A stretch of 64,000 nucleotides of DNA, taken from positions 248,001 through 312,000 of the forward strand of contig NZ_JJMN01000064.1 in NCBI RefSeq assembly GCF_000696385.1, given 5' to 3'. Origin of the DNA: Vibrio metoecus. GTDB taxonomy: Bacteria > Pseudomonadota > Gammaproteobacteria > Enterobacterales > Vibrionaceae. Numbering within the stretch: position 1 is the first letter of the stretch; each line of letters opens with the position of its first letter. A model generated the notes under the pieces. It did not search any database and was not told where the DNA came from. It worked only from the letters and a program-made list of their open reading frames with translations. Shown here one piece after another: positions 1 to 11,800 of the stretch. The translations under genes were made by a program, and so were the position numbers.

Positions 1-1
1 C

Positions 2-154
2 AAAAAAGTGACCTATGAAATCAATATGAAGCGTGTCGTTAATCGTAAGTTAGTGATGGGCTTAGCTGATGGTCGCGTACTGGTTGATGGGAAAGAGATT
101 TACGTCGCCAAAGATCTAAAAGTAGGTTTATTCCAAGATACATCAGCATTCTAA
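2..154 (+). CDS. fabA: 3-hydroxydecanoyl-ACP dehydratase/isomerase, C-terminal end
   Basis: Only the last 50 codons are inside the window; the gene enters from the left edge. The visible tail ends in [10 protein letters not shown], close to the C-terminus typical of FabA, and includes the preceding beta-strand [22 protein letters not shown] of the hotdog fold (split here into shorter recognisable blocks). FabA dehydrates 3-hydroxydecanoyl-ACP and isomerises the product to the cis-3 form, which starts unsaturated fatty acid synthesis in the cytosol. The convergent neighbour is rmf, as in E. coli, which supports the call. The catalytic His and Asp lie outside the window. Confidence 0.93.
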   Translation, partial: KKVTYEINMKRVVNRKLVMGLADGRVLVDGKEIYVAKDLKVGLFQDTSAF

Positions 155-175
155 TTCATGTTTTTCTAAACGAAT

Positions 176-198
176 AACAGCCCTTTAAGGGCTGTTTT
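176..198. terminator. Bidirectional terminator between fabA and rmf
   Basis: Perfect dyad AACAGCCCTTTAAGGGCTGTT followed by a T-run on the plus strand. It lies 20 nt after the fabA stop and can also serve the convergent rmf on the other strand. Confidence 0.8.
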
Positions 199-243
199 CC
201 TTTGCTTAAAAGCTTTAATTAAAGCTTCATGTTGTATGGGAAA

Positions 244-417
244 TTATTTGCAGAGACCAGAAAGTTTATCGTTTCTAGCATCACGCCAACCACCTAACCA
301 ATAAGAGCGTACTTCCGTTTGTTGATAGGGACATTCATCATGGGATCGACCATTTAGGCCGGCTTTATATCCTTGTGACTGAGCTCTTTCTAGGCGATCA
401 CGCTTTTGTCTCTTCAT
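244..417 (-). CDS. rmf: Ribosome modulation factor
   Basis: A 57-residue basic protein that matches RMF: MKRQKRDRLERA at the start, then YKAGLNGRSHDECPYQ and SYWLGGWRDAR. RMF binds 70S ribosomes in stationary phase or slow growth and pairs them into inactive 100S dimers. The open frame extends 13 codons further upstream, but I start at the inner ATG because the family begins MKRQKRDR and a GAGGA ribosome binding site sits about 7 nt before it. It is convergent with fabA, the same arrangement as in enterobacteria. Confidence 0.93.
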   Translation of the reverse strand: MKRQKRDRLERAQSQGYKAGLNGRSHDECPYQQTEVRSYWLGGWRDARNDKLSGLCK

Positions 418-530
418 AGTTCTGTCCTCATACGGTAACTTTGGTATAACGTACAACTATTAAAGTTGTGTGGATCTTTTATGACCACACCATTAGAGAA
501 TCGATCAATTTTTCGTGTTTCACAAGCAAT

Positions 531-567
531 AAAAAAGGCACAAGCCCAAATCTGTGAGCTTGTGCCC
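531..567 (-). terminator. Terminator of the uup-DUF3466 operon
   Basis: Stem GGCACAAGC/GCTTGTGCC with a run of six A on the plus strand, which is a U-run on the minus-strand transcript. It lies 14 nt beyond the DUF3466 stop. Confidence 0.8.
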
Positions 568-580
568 TTCCTGACAATAT

Positions 581-2280
581 TTACAATTTTCTACGGAACC
601 CTAGCAATCCCAACACGACTAGAAGCCCTAAACCTAAGCTACCCCCTTTACGTTCAGAGGCTTGCTCTTCGGTTGGGCGTGTTTGAATATTGTTGCTTGT
701 TGCATTCGTAATTGGAACTAACTTCACAGCTACTACGGTTTCCTCACGGTTACCACCACCACACAATGAGTTGTGTGCGGTTGTATCGTATCCACCATCA
801 CATTTTAGTGCTGTGGCAGAAATAACCCCTGCATCATTAATATCCGTGGCATCAATAATCCGGAACTGGTTATTGCCTGTGACTGAACCATCATTGGTTA
901 AATCGTCCAACCACCATGCTTTTTTCGCAAAAATAGCCATGCGATTCGCATCACTGCCATTTGCGTTGTATGGGTAAATGAACCCTCTTTTACGGCGTGG
1001 CTTACCGTCGTTTTCTCGAGTGCTATCCGCATCAACTTGTCCAACAATCTCGTTGTAACTATTGATGGAACCCGCTTTACCACCTGCCCCAGCAAAGAAA
1101 ATACCGCCAGTTAAAAATGATGCTGTTGGTGCACTTGCTGAAACATCATTAATAACAAACAGACGATTGCCCGCTGCTCCATTTTCAGGTCGGCTACCTG
1201 CACGTTTGGCCTCGCCTAAAGCAACAAGATTTTTATTCACATCAGTAACTACCGAGTTGCTATGAATATAATCGCCGCTAATTTTTGCCTCTGCACCAGA
1301 AACGGCTTTGGTTGTCCAATTAGCGGTATTGGAAAAATTAGCTAGGCTATCGAGTTGAAAAACAGATGCTTGCATGTAGTTATTATCCGCATCGTAGGTG
1401 TTATAACCTACAGCATATAACTTATCTCCATCTACAACCACGTCACGCATACTGCCTTGTGCTAGGCGGTTACTTTGTTTTCTGTATTACTTGGCCAGTT
1501 AAGCTCAATGGCAGTTCCATCAGTTTTCCAGATCGCAGGTTTTGAAGAGAAATAATCACCTTCATCACTTTTAAAAGGGCGAGATACACTGCCTACGGTA
1601 TAAGTACCATCAGTTTTCCAGGCTCGAGTATAAAGAAAACCCGTGGTGAAATTAGGCGCTGAGCCAGTATTACGAGCGGTGATAGCTGCAGCGTTTCGAC
1701 GATACGTTGTCACGTCACCAGCTTTCACGTTGATTCCGATAGGTTGCGCGGTATCAGTTAGGCTATTGATGACTACGTTTTGGGACTCGTCGATAGAATT
1801 TCCCGTTGTTCCAGTACCTACAAAAGCGATTGAGTTTGGAATTTGTGATGCGTTGATTTCTGCCTGCCAACGATTCCAATGTGGCTCAGCCCATTCATCA
1901 CAGGTTGAATACAGCAGCTCGTTGTAGCAGTAACTTTCAAAATCCTTGAGTTCTTGAACATATAAGAACGCATTATCAATTCCGAAAGCCACTTCATCAC
2001 GGTAACTTAAACCATCTACTGCTTTACCTGTGCTGGCTTTTTCAATGCGAGTTTCACCTGCTAAAGCAAAGTTTTGGCAGCTCACTCCACCGACAGTAGA
2101 GTTGTTAAAACAGCTCTCGTTACCAGTGCTTGGCTGAATCGCTACTCCCCATGCACTGTCGAAGCTTTGTCCTGTGCTTGGGGTCACTTCCATTACTTGG
2201 TAGAGTGCCGCGTTGGCCGTTTGGGTAGCAAGCAATACTGCGCTAGCTAAAATCGAACGTTTAAAAGTAATACGACTCAT
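581..2280 (-). CDS. DUF3466 family secreted protein with GlyGly-CTERM-like tail (frameshifted as read)
   Basis: Function unknown. The first frame (start 2280) has a signal peptide with an AxA-type cleavage site (TQTANAALYQV) and runs about 272 residues. It stops at 1462, but the adjacent frame continues with NRLAQGSMRDVVVDG and goes on to 581. Adding one A in the AAA run at 1474-1476 joins them into about 566 residues. The C-terminus has a Gly-Gly, a hydrophobic stretch GLGLLVVLGLLGF and RRK, the layout of GlyGly-CTERM sorting signals that rhombosortase is thought to cut in Vibrio. That would make this a surface or secreted protein. It begins 5 nt after the uup stop, so it is the last gene of the rlmKL-grx-uup operon, at the place where E. 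coli has pqiABC. Confidence 0.8.
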
Positions 2281-2285
2281 GTTTT

Positions 2286-4206
2286 CTATTCACTTTCCTG
2301 TTGCATCGCCTCAAGCTCTTCCCAACGCTCAAAAGCAATTTCGAGTTCCTGCTCTGTTGCAGTTAACTTGTCTAAAATGGGTTGTGTTTTATCGACAGGC
2401 TGACTGAAAAAGTCTGGATTATTGACAATGTCTTGTAACGCTGCGATCTCAACTTCTAGCTCTTCTAACTTTTGTGGAAGAGCTTCAAGTTCGCGTTGCA
2501 GTTTATAAGATAACTTCTTCGGCTTAGTTTTCGATGGTGCGGATTTGGGAGACTCCTCAACCACTTTTTCCTTTTTGACGATATTTTCAGCAGCTCTGCT
2601 TTGTAAAACTTGGGCACGTTGTTGCTGTGCGTCGTGGTAACCACCGACAAACTCTTCAATTTTTGCCATCGACTTCGAAAATCCAACTTGAGGTGACGGT
2701 GTTATCTACGAATTCACGATCGTGACTGACGAGCAATAAAGTACCTTGGTAATTGGCAAGCATTTCTTCCAAAAGTTCCAAGGTTTCGATATCTAAATCG
2801 TTCGTTGGTTCATCAAGCACCAATAGGTTGTTGGCTTTGAGTAAAATTCGCGCCAGTAACAAGCGGTTTTTTTCACCACCAGAGAGCGCTTTTACTGGGG
2901 TTCGTGCACGTTTTGGTGAGAATAAGAAATCTTGAAGATAACTTAGTGCGTGACGAAGACGTCCACCCACCATGACTTCTTGTTTTCCATCCGCGAGGTT
3001 ATCAATAACGGTTTTCTCAGGATCAAGCAGTTCACGATATTGATCGAAATAGGCGACTTCGAGCTTAGTTCCACAGTGCAGTTTACCGTTGTCGGCTTGT
3101 AAATCGCCAAGCAGGATTTTTAGCAGCGTACTTTTACCACAGCCATTGGGGCCAATAAGTGCAATGCGGTCACCGCGCATAATGTTAAAGCTAAAACCAT
3201 CAACAATCGTTTTGCCACCAATCGAGTAGTGAAGATTTTCGGCTTCAAAAACGATTTTGCCTGAGCGGTTAGTATCATCAATTTGCAGGTTAACTTTGCC
3301 CTGCACTTCACGACGTTCACTGCGTTCTTGGCGTAGGCGTTTTAATGCACGCACTCGCCCTTCATTACGAGTTCTACGTGCTTTAATCCCTTGACGGATC
3401 CAAACTTCTTCTTGAGCGAGCTTTTTATCAAATTCTGCATTTTGTAGTTCTTCAACACGCAGCATTTCTTCTTTCTCATTCAGGTAATTTTCATAATCAC
3501 CAGGAAATGAGCTAAGTTTGCCTCGATCTAAATCCACAATTCGAGTTGCCATGGATTTGATGAAAGCACGGTCGTGAGAAATGAAGATGATAGAGCCACG
3601 AAAATCTTTTAGGAATCCTTCAAGCCATTCAATAGTGGTGACATCAAGATGGTTTGTTGGTTCATCAAGAAGCAGCACATCAGGATCACAAGCTAGAGCA
3701 CGCGCTAGTGCTGCTTTACGCTGCCAGCCGCCCGAGAGGTCTGTGAGTTTGGTGTGCCCATCTAACTTTAATGAACCCAATACGTTTTTAATTCTGTCTT
3801 CAAAACGCCAAGCACCAGAAACTTCAAGTTGCTCCTGAATATGGGCAAGTTTGTTAATATTCGATTCGGTTGGATCGGTTGCGACGAGATCTAATTGATC
3901 TTGATAGATCTTTAATTGTTCGCCGATGCCTTGTAGGCCGCCGGATACATAGTCAAAGACGGTTCCCGCTTGGTTACGAGGTGGGTCTTGTTCTAAGCGC
4001 GACACAACGACATCTTGCATGATTTGCATTTTGCCGTCGTCCATTAAAATTTCACCGGCAAGCACTTTCATGAGCGTAGATTTGCCAGCGCCATTACGGC
4101 CGACTAAACACACCCTTTCATTTTCTTGTAACGCAAAATCCGCGCTATCCAATAATGGGTGATCACCAAAAGCAAGTTGACCGTTATGGATGGTAATTAA
4201 TGCCAT
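2286..4206 (-). CDS. uup: ABC-F family ATPase Uup (frameshifted near C-terminus as read)
   Basis: Soluble ABC-F protein with two ATPase domains and no membrane segments. Domain 1 has Walker A GRNGAGKST (residues 36-44), signature LSGGWQ (157-162) and Walker B DEPTNHLD (181-188). Domain 2 has GPNGCGKST (352-360), LSGGEK (441-446) and DEPTND (465-470). After residue 514 the frame ends, but the next frame resumes with IEEFVGGYHDAQQQ and a Lys/Glu-rich C-terminal coiled coil typical of Uup. Removing one T from the T5 run at 2660-2664 gives about 639 residues, the usual Uup length. Uup affects transposon excision and ribosome-related functions in E. coli. The start overlaps the glutaredoxin-like gene by 23 nt, which suggests translational coupling. 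Confidence 0.92.
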
Positions 4207-4426
4207 TATTCTGTAACCACTCTAGTAATTCTTGTAAGTTAAAAGGCCAATTCAGTTCGTTATCTTGGTAAACCACAACCGGTATGGTGACCCCGTAACG
4301 AGAAAATAGTTGGTCATCAAATGCAATATCTATAATCTTGAGCTGTTCAGCCAAGCCCGCTTGATCAAGCAGCTCATAGGCCATCTCACAGAGATGGCAT
4401 CCTTCCGTGCTATATAGAGTTATCAT
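4184..4426 (-). CDS. Glutaredoxin-like thiol protein (DUF836)
   Basis: An 80-residue thioredoxin-fold protein with an N-terminal CHLC redox motif (residues 10-13), in MITLYSTEGCHLCEMAYELL, and a cis-Pro region TIPVVVY. This is the small glutaredoxin-like DUF836 family. The substrate is unknown. It starts 7 nt after the rlmKL stop and overlaps uup, so it belongs to the rlmKL-uup operon. In some proteobacteria a similar domain is attached to other proteins in this neighbourhood; here it stands alone. Confidence 0.85.
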   Translation of the reverse strand: MITLYSTEGCHLCEMAYELLDQAGLAEQLKIIDIAFDDQLFSRYGVTIPVVVYQDNELNWPFNLQELLEWLQNNGINYHP

Positions 4427-4433
4427 TCATGCC

Positions 4434-6569
4434 TTAATTTTGATGGGTGATCAACCAGCAGTTATGGATCTGTTTATTACGCTCAAAATCCAGTGGCAAG
4501 GTCTGATGCGAAATATTCTGCGCATTCAGCCCCAAGCTTTGTAGCGCTTCCAAGTCCATTTTGAAGTGACGTTTATTGTTAGAAAATACAATAGTGCCTT
4601 CAGGGCGTAACAGACGTTTGAGGTTTGTCATTAAAGTGACGTGGTCACGCTGAACGTCAAAGGTTTGTTCCATGCGTTTAGAATTAGAGAACGTCGGAGG
4701 ATCGATAAAGATAAGATCATATTGACCTTGCGCATTGGCTAACCATTGGAGGCAGTCAGCTTGAATGTATTGATGCTGGCGTCCTACTTGTCCGTTGAGT
4801 TGCATGTTTTCTTTTGCCCACTCAAGGTAGGTTTTTGACATGTCAACCGTGGTGGTTGATTTTGCTCCCCCACAAGCCGCATGGACAGTGGCTGAACCTG
4901 TATAGGAAAACAGATTAAGGAAATCTTTCCCTGCGGCCATTTGGCCTAAACGACGACGGGTGATTTTATGATCTAGGAACAAACCGGTATCGAGATAATC
5001 ATAAAGATTGACGATCAGCTTTACGCCATATTCATGAATCTGCATGGTTTGTGCTTGTTGTCCAAGCTTCTCGTATTGAGAGGTGCCCTTTTGTCTCTCG
5101 CGGACTTTAAGTACAACATTGTTTGCATCTACGTCTAACACTTGAATTGCAGCGCGGATGATATCGGTTAGACGACGCTTCGCTTTTTCTTCCGGAATAT
5201 CTTTCGGAGCCGCATATTCTTGAATCATGAGGTGATCTTGATAAACATCGATTGCCACATTGTATTCAGGCAAGTCTGCGTCATAAAGACGGAAACAGTC
5301 TAAGCCTTCGCGCTTTGCCCATTTGCCAATCTTGTTGAAGTTTTTTTTCAGACGGTTAGCAAAATCGGGAGCAATTAGAGATTCTTGAGTCGTACTGCTG
5401 TTTTCAGTTGTGGTCAGATTATTGTCACGCACTGCGATTGTGTAATTTTTATGGTGACAAGGTAACGCACCATTGTTCAGTTTGAATTGTTTATCTGCAC
5501 GCATACGCAAACAGCTGAGTAATTCGTCTGAGCTCGAAAAAATAGAAGCTTGGCAACCACCAAACTCTGCTTTGAGTTGCGCGCCGAATGCCGTGTAAAG
5601 TGCAATTAAGCCTGGGTGTGTACCTAAACGCTCACCATAAGGAGGGTTACAGATTACAATACCTTCCGCGAAATGCTCTGGGCGCTTTACTTTTGCTGCA
5701 TCACCCACCGTAAAGGTGATTAACTCTTCCACGCCAGCACGACGAGCATTGTCTTTAGCTGTTTGTAAAACACGGTTGTCGTTGTCTACGCCATAAAAGT
5801 GAGTGTCAACTTTTTTGACTCCACGCTTACCTTGTACGCTAGCTTCCGATTTTACACTTGCCCACAGTTCCGGATCGAAATCTTCTAATGATTCGAATCC
5901 CCATTTCTTGCGCTGCAATCCAGGAGCAACATTTGCGGCCATCATTGCAGCTTCAATAAGTAAGGTGCCAGAGCCACACATCGGGTCCATGAGAGGTTTA
6001 TCTGCTTTCCAACCACTACGCAGAATAATTGCTGCCGCTAAAGTTTCTCTTAGTGGTGCTTTACCTGCCTCTGTTCGATAGCCACGCGCATGCAAACCAG
6101 AACCCACCATATCAATACCAAGTAATGCGTTTTCTTTGTGTAAACGTACGTGGATATGAAGATCGGCAAGATCTTTACTGATCGATGGACGAGGTAGGTT
6201 CTTCTTAGTAAAGCAGTCGACAATCGCATCTTTAACCTTCATCGCGCCATATTGGCTGTTACGAATCTCTCGGTTAGTACCATTGAAATCGACGACCAGT
6301 TTTTTCGAACTATGGAAATGGTTAACCCAGTTAACCGAAGTCGTTGACAGATAAAGGTCTAAGTCGTTCTGGCATTTAAATTCAGCCACAATACGAACAA
6401 ATCTTGATGCGAGACGGCTCCAGAGACAGCAACGATAGATCTGCTCATTGGTTGCTTTAAATTTAACCCCGGCCTGAACGGGTTTTGCATCGTTGATCCC
6501 CAGCTGGGTTAATTCTTCAACTAATAGATTTTCAAGGCCGTTAGACGTCACCGCTAGATACTGATTCAT
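4434..6569 (-). CDS. rlmKL: Bifunctional 23S rRNA methyltransferase RlmKL (m2G2445 / m7G2069)
   Basis: 711 residues, full length for RlmKL. The N-terminal half has a THUMP domain and the RlmL methyltransferase: [13 protein letters not shown] is the SAM-binding motif I (around residue 192) and NPPYGERL the catalytic NPPY (around 308). The C-terminal half is Rlm[18 protein letters not shown] and [16 protein letters not shown]. The two activities methylate G2445 and G2069 of 23S rRNA. First gene of the operon with grx-like, uup and DUF3466. Confidence 0.96.
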   Translation of the reverse strand: MNQYLAVTSNGLENLLVEELTQLGINDAKPVQAGVKFKATNEQIYRCCLWSRLASRFVRIVAEFKCQNDLDLYLSTTSVNWVNHFHSSKKLVVDFNGTNREIRNSQYGAMKVKDAIVDCFTKKNLPRPSISKDLADLHIHVRLHKENALLGIDMVGSGLHARGYRTEAGKAPLRETLAAAIILRSGWKADKPLMDPMCGSGTLLIEAAMMAANVAPGLQRKKWGFESLEDFDPELWASVKSEASVQGKRGVKKVDTHFYGVDNDNRVLQTAKDNARRAGVEELITFTVGDAAKVKRPEHFAEGIVICNPPYGERLGTHPGLIALYTAFGAQLKAEFGGCQASIFSSSDELLSCLRMRADKQFKLNNGALPCHHKNYTIAVRDNNLTTTENSSTTQESLIAPDFANRLKKNFNKIGKWAKREGLDCFRLYDADLPEYNVAIDVYQDHLMIQEYAAPKDIPEEKAKRRLTDIIRAAIQVLDVDANNVVLKVRERQKGTSQYEKLGQQAQTMQIHEYGVKLIVNLYDYLDTGLFLDHKITRRRLGQMAAGKDFLNLFSYTGSATVHAACGGAKSTTTVDMSKTYLEWAKENMQLNGQVGRQHQYIQADCLQWLANAQGQYDLIFIDPPTFSNSKRMEQTFDVQRDHVTLMTNLKRLLRPEGTIVFSNNKRHFKMDLEALQSLGLNAQNISHQTLPLDFERNKQIHNCWLITHQN

Positions 6570-7043
6570 AGTGTTCTTTTGCTGATAAAAATGGTCTCAG
6601 ATTATAACTGACAATGTGAACCATACCTAAAGCTAAACTCATCAACAAGATAAAAAAACTCAGTTTTATCCTGTCTTCTCAGTGAAAGCCAACCTCATCT
6701 AAGAATGTTGTCAGTGTGCACACACTCCTTTTCTATCCATTGACTGATAAAGCTCCTGCCACTCATATGACTATTTATTCACTCTTAATTTGGTATATAC
6801 CAGTGTGTTTTTTTGCACTGTAAATAAATTACAAAGCAGCTTAAACGGGGAATTTTTGTTGGGAAACATTAATGTGAAAGCTATAAAAGGGATTTCTTAA
6901 GCACAGAATGAATGTTTGAAATTTGTACCAAGCTCACAATGTGTACTGAGCTGCCTTGATAATTTTGAGGCAAAAAAAATCGGCTTACGCCGATTAAGAA
7001 ATGAAGGAACGAAATGAGAAAGGAACGAAATTTTACGAAAAAT
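6570..7043. other. Intergenic region upstream of rlmKL
   Basis: 474 nt between the rlmKL start and the zapC stop. It holds the zapC terminator (6972-6995), a perfect 12-bp palindrome AGTGTGCACACT at 6713-6724 and, presumably, the rlmKL promoter. A 74-codon frame here on the minus strand has no start signal or family resemblance. I see no gene in it. Confidence 0.6.
6972..6995 (-). terminator. zapC terminator
   Basis: Stem AATCGGC/GCCGATT with loop TTAC and an A-run on the plus strand (U-run for the minus-strand transcript), about 50 nt past the zapC stop. Confidence 0.8.
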
Positions 7044-7588
7044 CTAACTGACCATGGCCATTGGTTGTGTAAGGAAAAGTGTATTAGCGTCAGACATTCT
7101 GTCATGCATCACTTTAATCACTTGGCCAAACTCTAAGGTCTTGTTCTCGTTAAGAGCAAATGAAACGAGATCGGTATAAGCACAAAGGACTAGCATTCTC
7201 CCCTACTTCCAATGCGATAAAAATGACCATCATTGAGCCCATTACGTAAGCTAATGAGATCGCCTTGTTCTGGAATATACTGAGCGCTCTGTGAATCAAA
7301 AAACCAGCTTTTAGGTTGTACTGGCTTGTGAAAACGCTTGGCAGCGATACAGTAAAGCGCCAGTTCGGCTTTGCGAGGTTCACTTAACGGAAGACAAGCG
7401 ATTCGTTCTTTATACAACTGAAAGTCTGAGGCATCGTCTACCGTAAAGTGGTTTTCTGCAAACGCACAATCCACCAAAAGATTTCGGCTCAGGTTTGTAC
7501 GAAATAGCATATCGTCACCAAGGTTGAGCATCAGATAACCTTCATTATCTGAGTAATACCAACTCCATTTGTCACTTGGTTTAAGCAT
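7044..7588 (-). CDS. zapC: Cell division protein ZapC (two frameshifts as read)
   Basis: ZapC binds FtsZ and promotes bundling of its protofilaments. The N-terminal frame (MLKPSDKWSWYYSDNEGYLM, then PKSWFFDSQS) clearly resembles E. coli ZapC but stops after 132 residues at 7190. The rest is present in the other two frames: FIALEVGENAS, then CAYTDLVSFALNENKTLEFG through to QPMAMVS and a stop at 7044. Removing one A from the run at 7219-7223 and one base from 7184-7188 gives 180 residues, the family length. It lies next to pyrD, as in E. coli. Confidence 0.85.
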
Positions 7589-7680
7589 TGTTCCACTCTC
7601 AACGATACATTTAGGGCACTAGGTAAAACGCTTAAATTACCTTTGCCTATGAATATCGGTAATTTTATGAGGGCGTTCAG

Positions 7681-7715
7681 AAAAAAAAAGAGGAAATGCG
7701 CTACGCATTTCCTCT
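7681..7715 (-). terminator. pyrD terminator
   Basis: A perfect 12-bp stem (AGAGGAAATGCG/CGCATTTCCTCT, loop CTA) preceded on the plus strand by ten A, which becomes a U-run on the minus-strand RNA. 28 nt after the pyrD stop. Confidence 0.9.
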
Positions 7716-7743
7716 GTAATTCAGACTGTTCATTTAGGAAAAA

Positions 7744-8754
7744 CTAGAGGTTTTTGACAATATCTGCGACTAAGCGTGGACCTTGATAAATAAAACCGCT
7801 GTAAACCTGAACCAATTTTGCTCCCGCCATCAGCTTTTCTTTAGCGGAGATGTAGGAGTCAATCCCGCCAACACCGATGATCGGAATTTCTTCACCCAAC
7901 TCTTTATATAAGCATTTGATCACTTCCGTGCTGCGGGTTTGCAATGGACGCCCGCTTAGGCCTCCGGTTTCTTCCGCATACTTCATTCCTTCGACCAGTG
8001 AGCGATCTAAGGTGGTATTGGTTGCAATCACACCGTCAATCTTATTCTTCAATAAAGACTGACAGATTTGTTTGATTTCATCGTCACTTAAATCCGGCGC
8101 AATTTTTAATGTCAGTGGCACATATTTATCATGCTTAGCGGCCAGTTCTGATTGGCGCGTTTTTAAAGCGGCAAGTAATTCATCGAGCGCTTCACCGTAT
8201 TGCAGTGAACGAAGTCCTGGAGTGTTAGGTGAAGAAATATTCACGGCAATATAACCAGCGTATGGATAGACCTTATCCATACAGATTAAATAATCCTCTA
8301 CCCCTTTCTCAATCGGAGTGTCTTTGTTTTTACCGATATTGATCCCGATGATGCCATCGTATTTAGCGCGTTTAACATTCTCAACCAAGTGATCAACACC
8401 AAGATTGTTAAAACCCATACGGTTGATAATGCCTTCCGCATGCACTAGACGGAACAGGCGTGGTTTATCATTACCTGCCTGTGGTCTTGGTGTAACCGTA
8501 CCAACTTCAACAAAACCAAAACCCATTGCGCCAAATGCTTCAATGCACTCGCCATTTTTGTCGAGTCCTGCGGCTAAACCGACTGGGTTCTTAAAGGTGA
8601 GTCCCATGCATTGAACAGGACGATGAGGAAGTTGTTGACGATAAAAGAGATCGAGAGGAGTACCGGTGAAACGTTTGAAATTAGAGATGGCCAAATCATG
8701 TGCTTTTTCAGCATCCAATTGAAAAAAGCCAGCTCTGGCTAAGCGGTAAAGCAT
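7744..8754 (-). CDS. pyrD: Dihydroorotate dehydrogenase (quinone), class 2
   Basis: 336 residues starting [13 protein letters not shown], the amphipathic membrane-binding N-terminus of class 2 enzymes. It oxidises dihydroorotate to orotate with FMN and passes electrons to quinone, the fourth step of pyrimidine synthesis. Visible motifs: [16 protein letters not shown] and NRMGFNN (FMN site), [11 protein letters not shown] with the catalytic Ser region, and GVGGI near the C-terminus. The open frame continues 23 codons upstream, but family alignment and length favour the inner ATG. Confidence 0.96.
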   Translation of the reverse strand: MLYRLARAGFFQLDAEKAHDLAISNFKRFTGTPLDLFYRQQLPHRPVQCMGLTFKNPVGLAAGLDKNGECIEAFGAMGFGFVEVGTVTPRPQAGNDKPRLFRLVHAEGIINRMGFNNLGVDHLVENVKRAKYDGIIGINIGKNKDTPIEKGVEDYLICMDKVYPYAGYIAVNISSPNTPGLRSLQYGEALDELLAALKTRQSELAAKHDKYVPLTLKIAPDLSDDEIKQICQSLLKNKIDGVIATNTTLDRSLVEGMKYAEETGGLSGRPLQTRSTEVIKCLYKELGEEIPIIGVGGIDSYISAKEKLMAGAKLVQVYSGFIYQGPRLVADIVKNL

Positions 8755-8768
8755 AATGCCTCCGAAAG

Positions 8769-8791
8769 AAAAAGCCCCGAATAAACGGGGC
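8769..8791 (-). terminator. Terminator of NAD-glutamate dehydrogenase
   Basis: GC-rich stem GCCCCG/CGGGGC, loop AATAAA, with A5 on the plus strand giving a U-run on the minus-strand transcript. It lies between the GDH stop and the pyrD start. Confidence 0.85.
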
Positions 8792-8826
8792 GTTATTATT
8801 GACTCATTCGTCAGGCAATTCAATGC

Positions 8827-11800
8827 TTATTCTGAAGTAAGGCAGTTTAAGTTGAGCAAAGTCAACTCTCGTAGTGCCACGGAGAACTTAGCGAATTCAT
8901 GCACGCTACCTACTTTGAATTCATTAAGAATGTTTTCCCAACGCGTGATCGACACTTGGTTTCGCTCCAACCACTTATCCAGTGCCGGCTCAACACTGGT
9001 TAAGTTACCACTGAGTACCTGAGCGGTTAATTGACGCTGTTGCCAATCAAGATCTTCTCGGAATGAAGCCCTTGCGAGCGCCTGCCAATGGTTATCAACA
9101 GCCTGTTGATTGATCTGTTTTAAGAACCAGTGCAGTGAAAGTCGATCTCCTAAGCTAAAGTAGAGTTTGGCGGTTTGAGCGACTGCCGTGTTTTTCTCTT
9201 TAGCAACACTGGAAATATCCAATGCGGAATAGAGGCTAGAGAGACGTGCCACGTAATGAGCAAGCTCTTTCTCGATCCCCTTCTCAATCCATGTTTCAGC
9301 CATGAGTTGATGTTCCGCAATCTCTTCTTTTACCAATACGTGATCAAGCTGTTCGGTGATCGCTTTTACATCATCTTGGTAACGTTCAATCATACTCATA
9401 ACGTTTGGTTTGCCAGTGCGGTTACGCAGCAGCCAACGAGTTAAGCGTCGTAATGTGCGGCGCACTAGGAACATCACATCATACTGGGCACTGCTTTGCG
9501 CAATGTTGTCTAGGTGGCGAACTTTTTCCAGTACGGTACCAAGGCCATAAATTTCGCGAGCTGCAGCATAAGCGTTAGCAATATCTGTCACGCTTGACCC
9601 CGTTTCTTCTTGCAAACGAGTAACGAAGTTGCAGCCCATTTCGTTAACCATTTGGTTCGCTAAGGCTGTCGCGATGATTTCTACTCGTAGTGGATGGTTC
9701 ACCATTTGCTGTACATAGTGACTGCGTAACTCCGTTGGGAAGTAGTTAACCAATTGTTTTGCATGAAATTCATCTTGAGCAATTTCTTCACTGGCCAGTT
9801 CTTCTTTCAGTGCCATCTTGCCATAAGCCATCAGAACAGAAAGCTCTGGGCGAGTTAAGCCCATGCCCTGTCTTTCTCGCTCAAGTAAGGTTTCATCATC
9901 AGGAATGTATTCTAATGCGCGATCTAGGTATCCGTTTTTCTCCATATGGTGGATAAAGCGGATCTGCTCTTTCATCAGAGAAACGCCCTGAGCTTCAGTA
10001 ACAGAAATGGACTCTGACTGGCCGTAAGCATCTTCAATAACAATCGTTCCGACTTCATCTTTCATTGACTCAAGGATTTGGTTGCGCTGTTTTAGTGTTA
10101 AATCTCCGTTTGCAACTAAACCATTGAGGAAGATTTTGATATTAACTTCGTTATCTGAACAGTCCACGCCGCCAACGTTATCTACGAAGTCGGTGTTGAC
10201 TCGGCCACCTTTCAGCGCAAATTCAATACGCCCACGTTGAGTCATACCGAGGTTGCCACCTTCGCCGATGATTTTGGCATTCAATTCACGGCCATCCACA
10301 CGCAATCCGTCATTCGCTCGATCACCGACATCGGTATGAGTTTCGATAGACGATTTGACATAGGTCCCGATACCACCATTCCAAAGCAGATCAACGTCCA
10401 TTTTTAGGATCATTTTGATCAGCTCGTTGGGAGCCAAAGACGCCTTCTTGGTGTTGAGCATTTTCTGCATTTCAGGTGTTAGCGCGATGGCTTTTGCCTT
10501 ACGAGAAAAAACACCCCCGCCTTTAGAAATCAGCTTAGAGTTGTAATCTTCCCAACTTGAACGAGGCAGGTTGAACAAGCGGTTACGCTCTTCCCAACTG
10601 CTTGCGGAATCTGGTGTTGGATCAATGAAAATATGGATGTGGTTAAAGGCCGCCAGTAGACGAATGTGTTTCGACAACAGCATGCCGTTACCAAATACGT
10701 CCCCTGCCATATCGCCAATACCGATTGCAGTAAAGTCCGTAGTTTGGCAATCAATACCCATTTCACGGAAATGGCGTTTCACCGATTCCCAACCACCTTT
10801 AGCGGTAATACCCATGGCTTTATGGTCATAGCCATTAGAGCCACCAGAGGCAAAAGCATCGCCTAACCAGAATTGGTATTCTGCCGAAACTGAGTTCGCT
10901 AAATCAGAGAAAGTGGCTGTACCTTTATCTGCTGCAACCACCAAATATGGGTCATCTTCATCATGACGAACGACATTTTTCGGCGGTACGACTTGCCCTT
11001 CAAGGATGTTATCAGTGACATCGAGCAATGCACGAATAAAGCGTTTATAGCAGCGCTGACCTTCGGCGAAGATTTCATCTCGCGTGGTGTAAAGATACTG
11101 CTTCTTACACACAAAGCCGCCTTTCGCACCCACAGGAACGATAACGGTATTTTTCACTTGCTGTGCTTTAACTAAGCCCAAGATCTCTGTGCGGAAGTCT
11201 TCTTGACGATCAGACCAACGCAACCCTCCACGAGCTACTTTGCCGCCACGTAAATGTACCCCTTCGATATCTGGAGCGTAAACGAAGATTTCAAAGGCCG
11301 GCACCGGCGCTGGAATTTCTGGAATCTCGCTTGGTTTCATTTTGAGTGATAACCAAGGTTTTGGCTGTTTGCTTTCGTCCAACTGGTAGTAGTTGGTACG
11401 CAGAGTCGCATTAATCATTTCCATGTAGCGACGGATGATCCGGTCATCATCAAGGCTTTCAACTTGATCTAACTGTTCTGTGAGGGATTTGATCAGTTCG
11501 GCTTGGCCTTTCTCACTACCTTTGTATTTAGGATCAAAGCGATGTACAAAAAGATCCACCAAGCCTTTGGCAAGATCAGGGTGATGGCTGAGCGTATCTT
11601 CAATGTAGTGTTGGCTAAATGGGAAGCCAACTTGGCGCATATAACGTGCATAAGCACGTAAAATAGAGACTTCTCGGCCAGAAAGTGATGCACCTAGAAT
11701 CAGGCGGTTAAAGCCATCGCTTTCCAACTCTCCTGCCCAAATCGCTGCAAATGCTTGTTGGAATCGATCGCGCGCTTCGCGGAGATCAACTTGCTTATCG

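Noticed and set aside
6881..7105. 74-codon minus-strand frame
   Set aside because: It overlaps the zapC tail and terminator, has no ribosome binding site and looks like no family.
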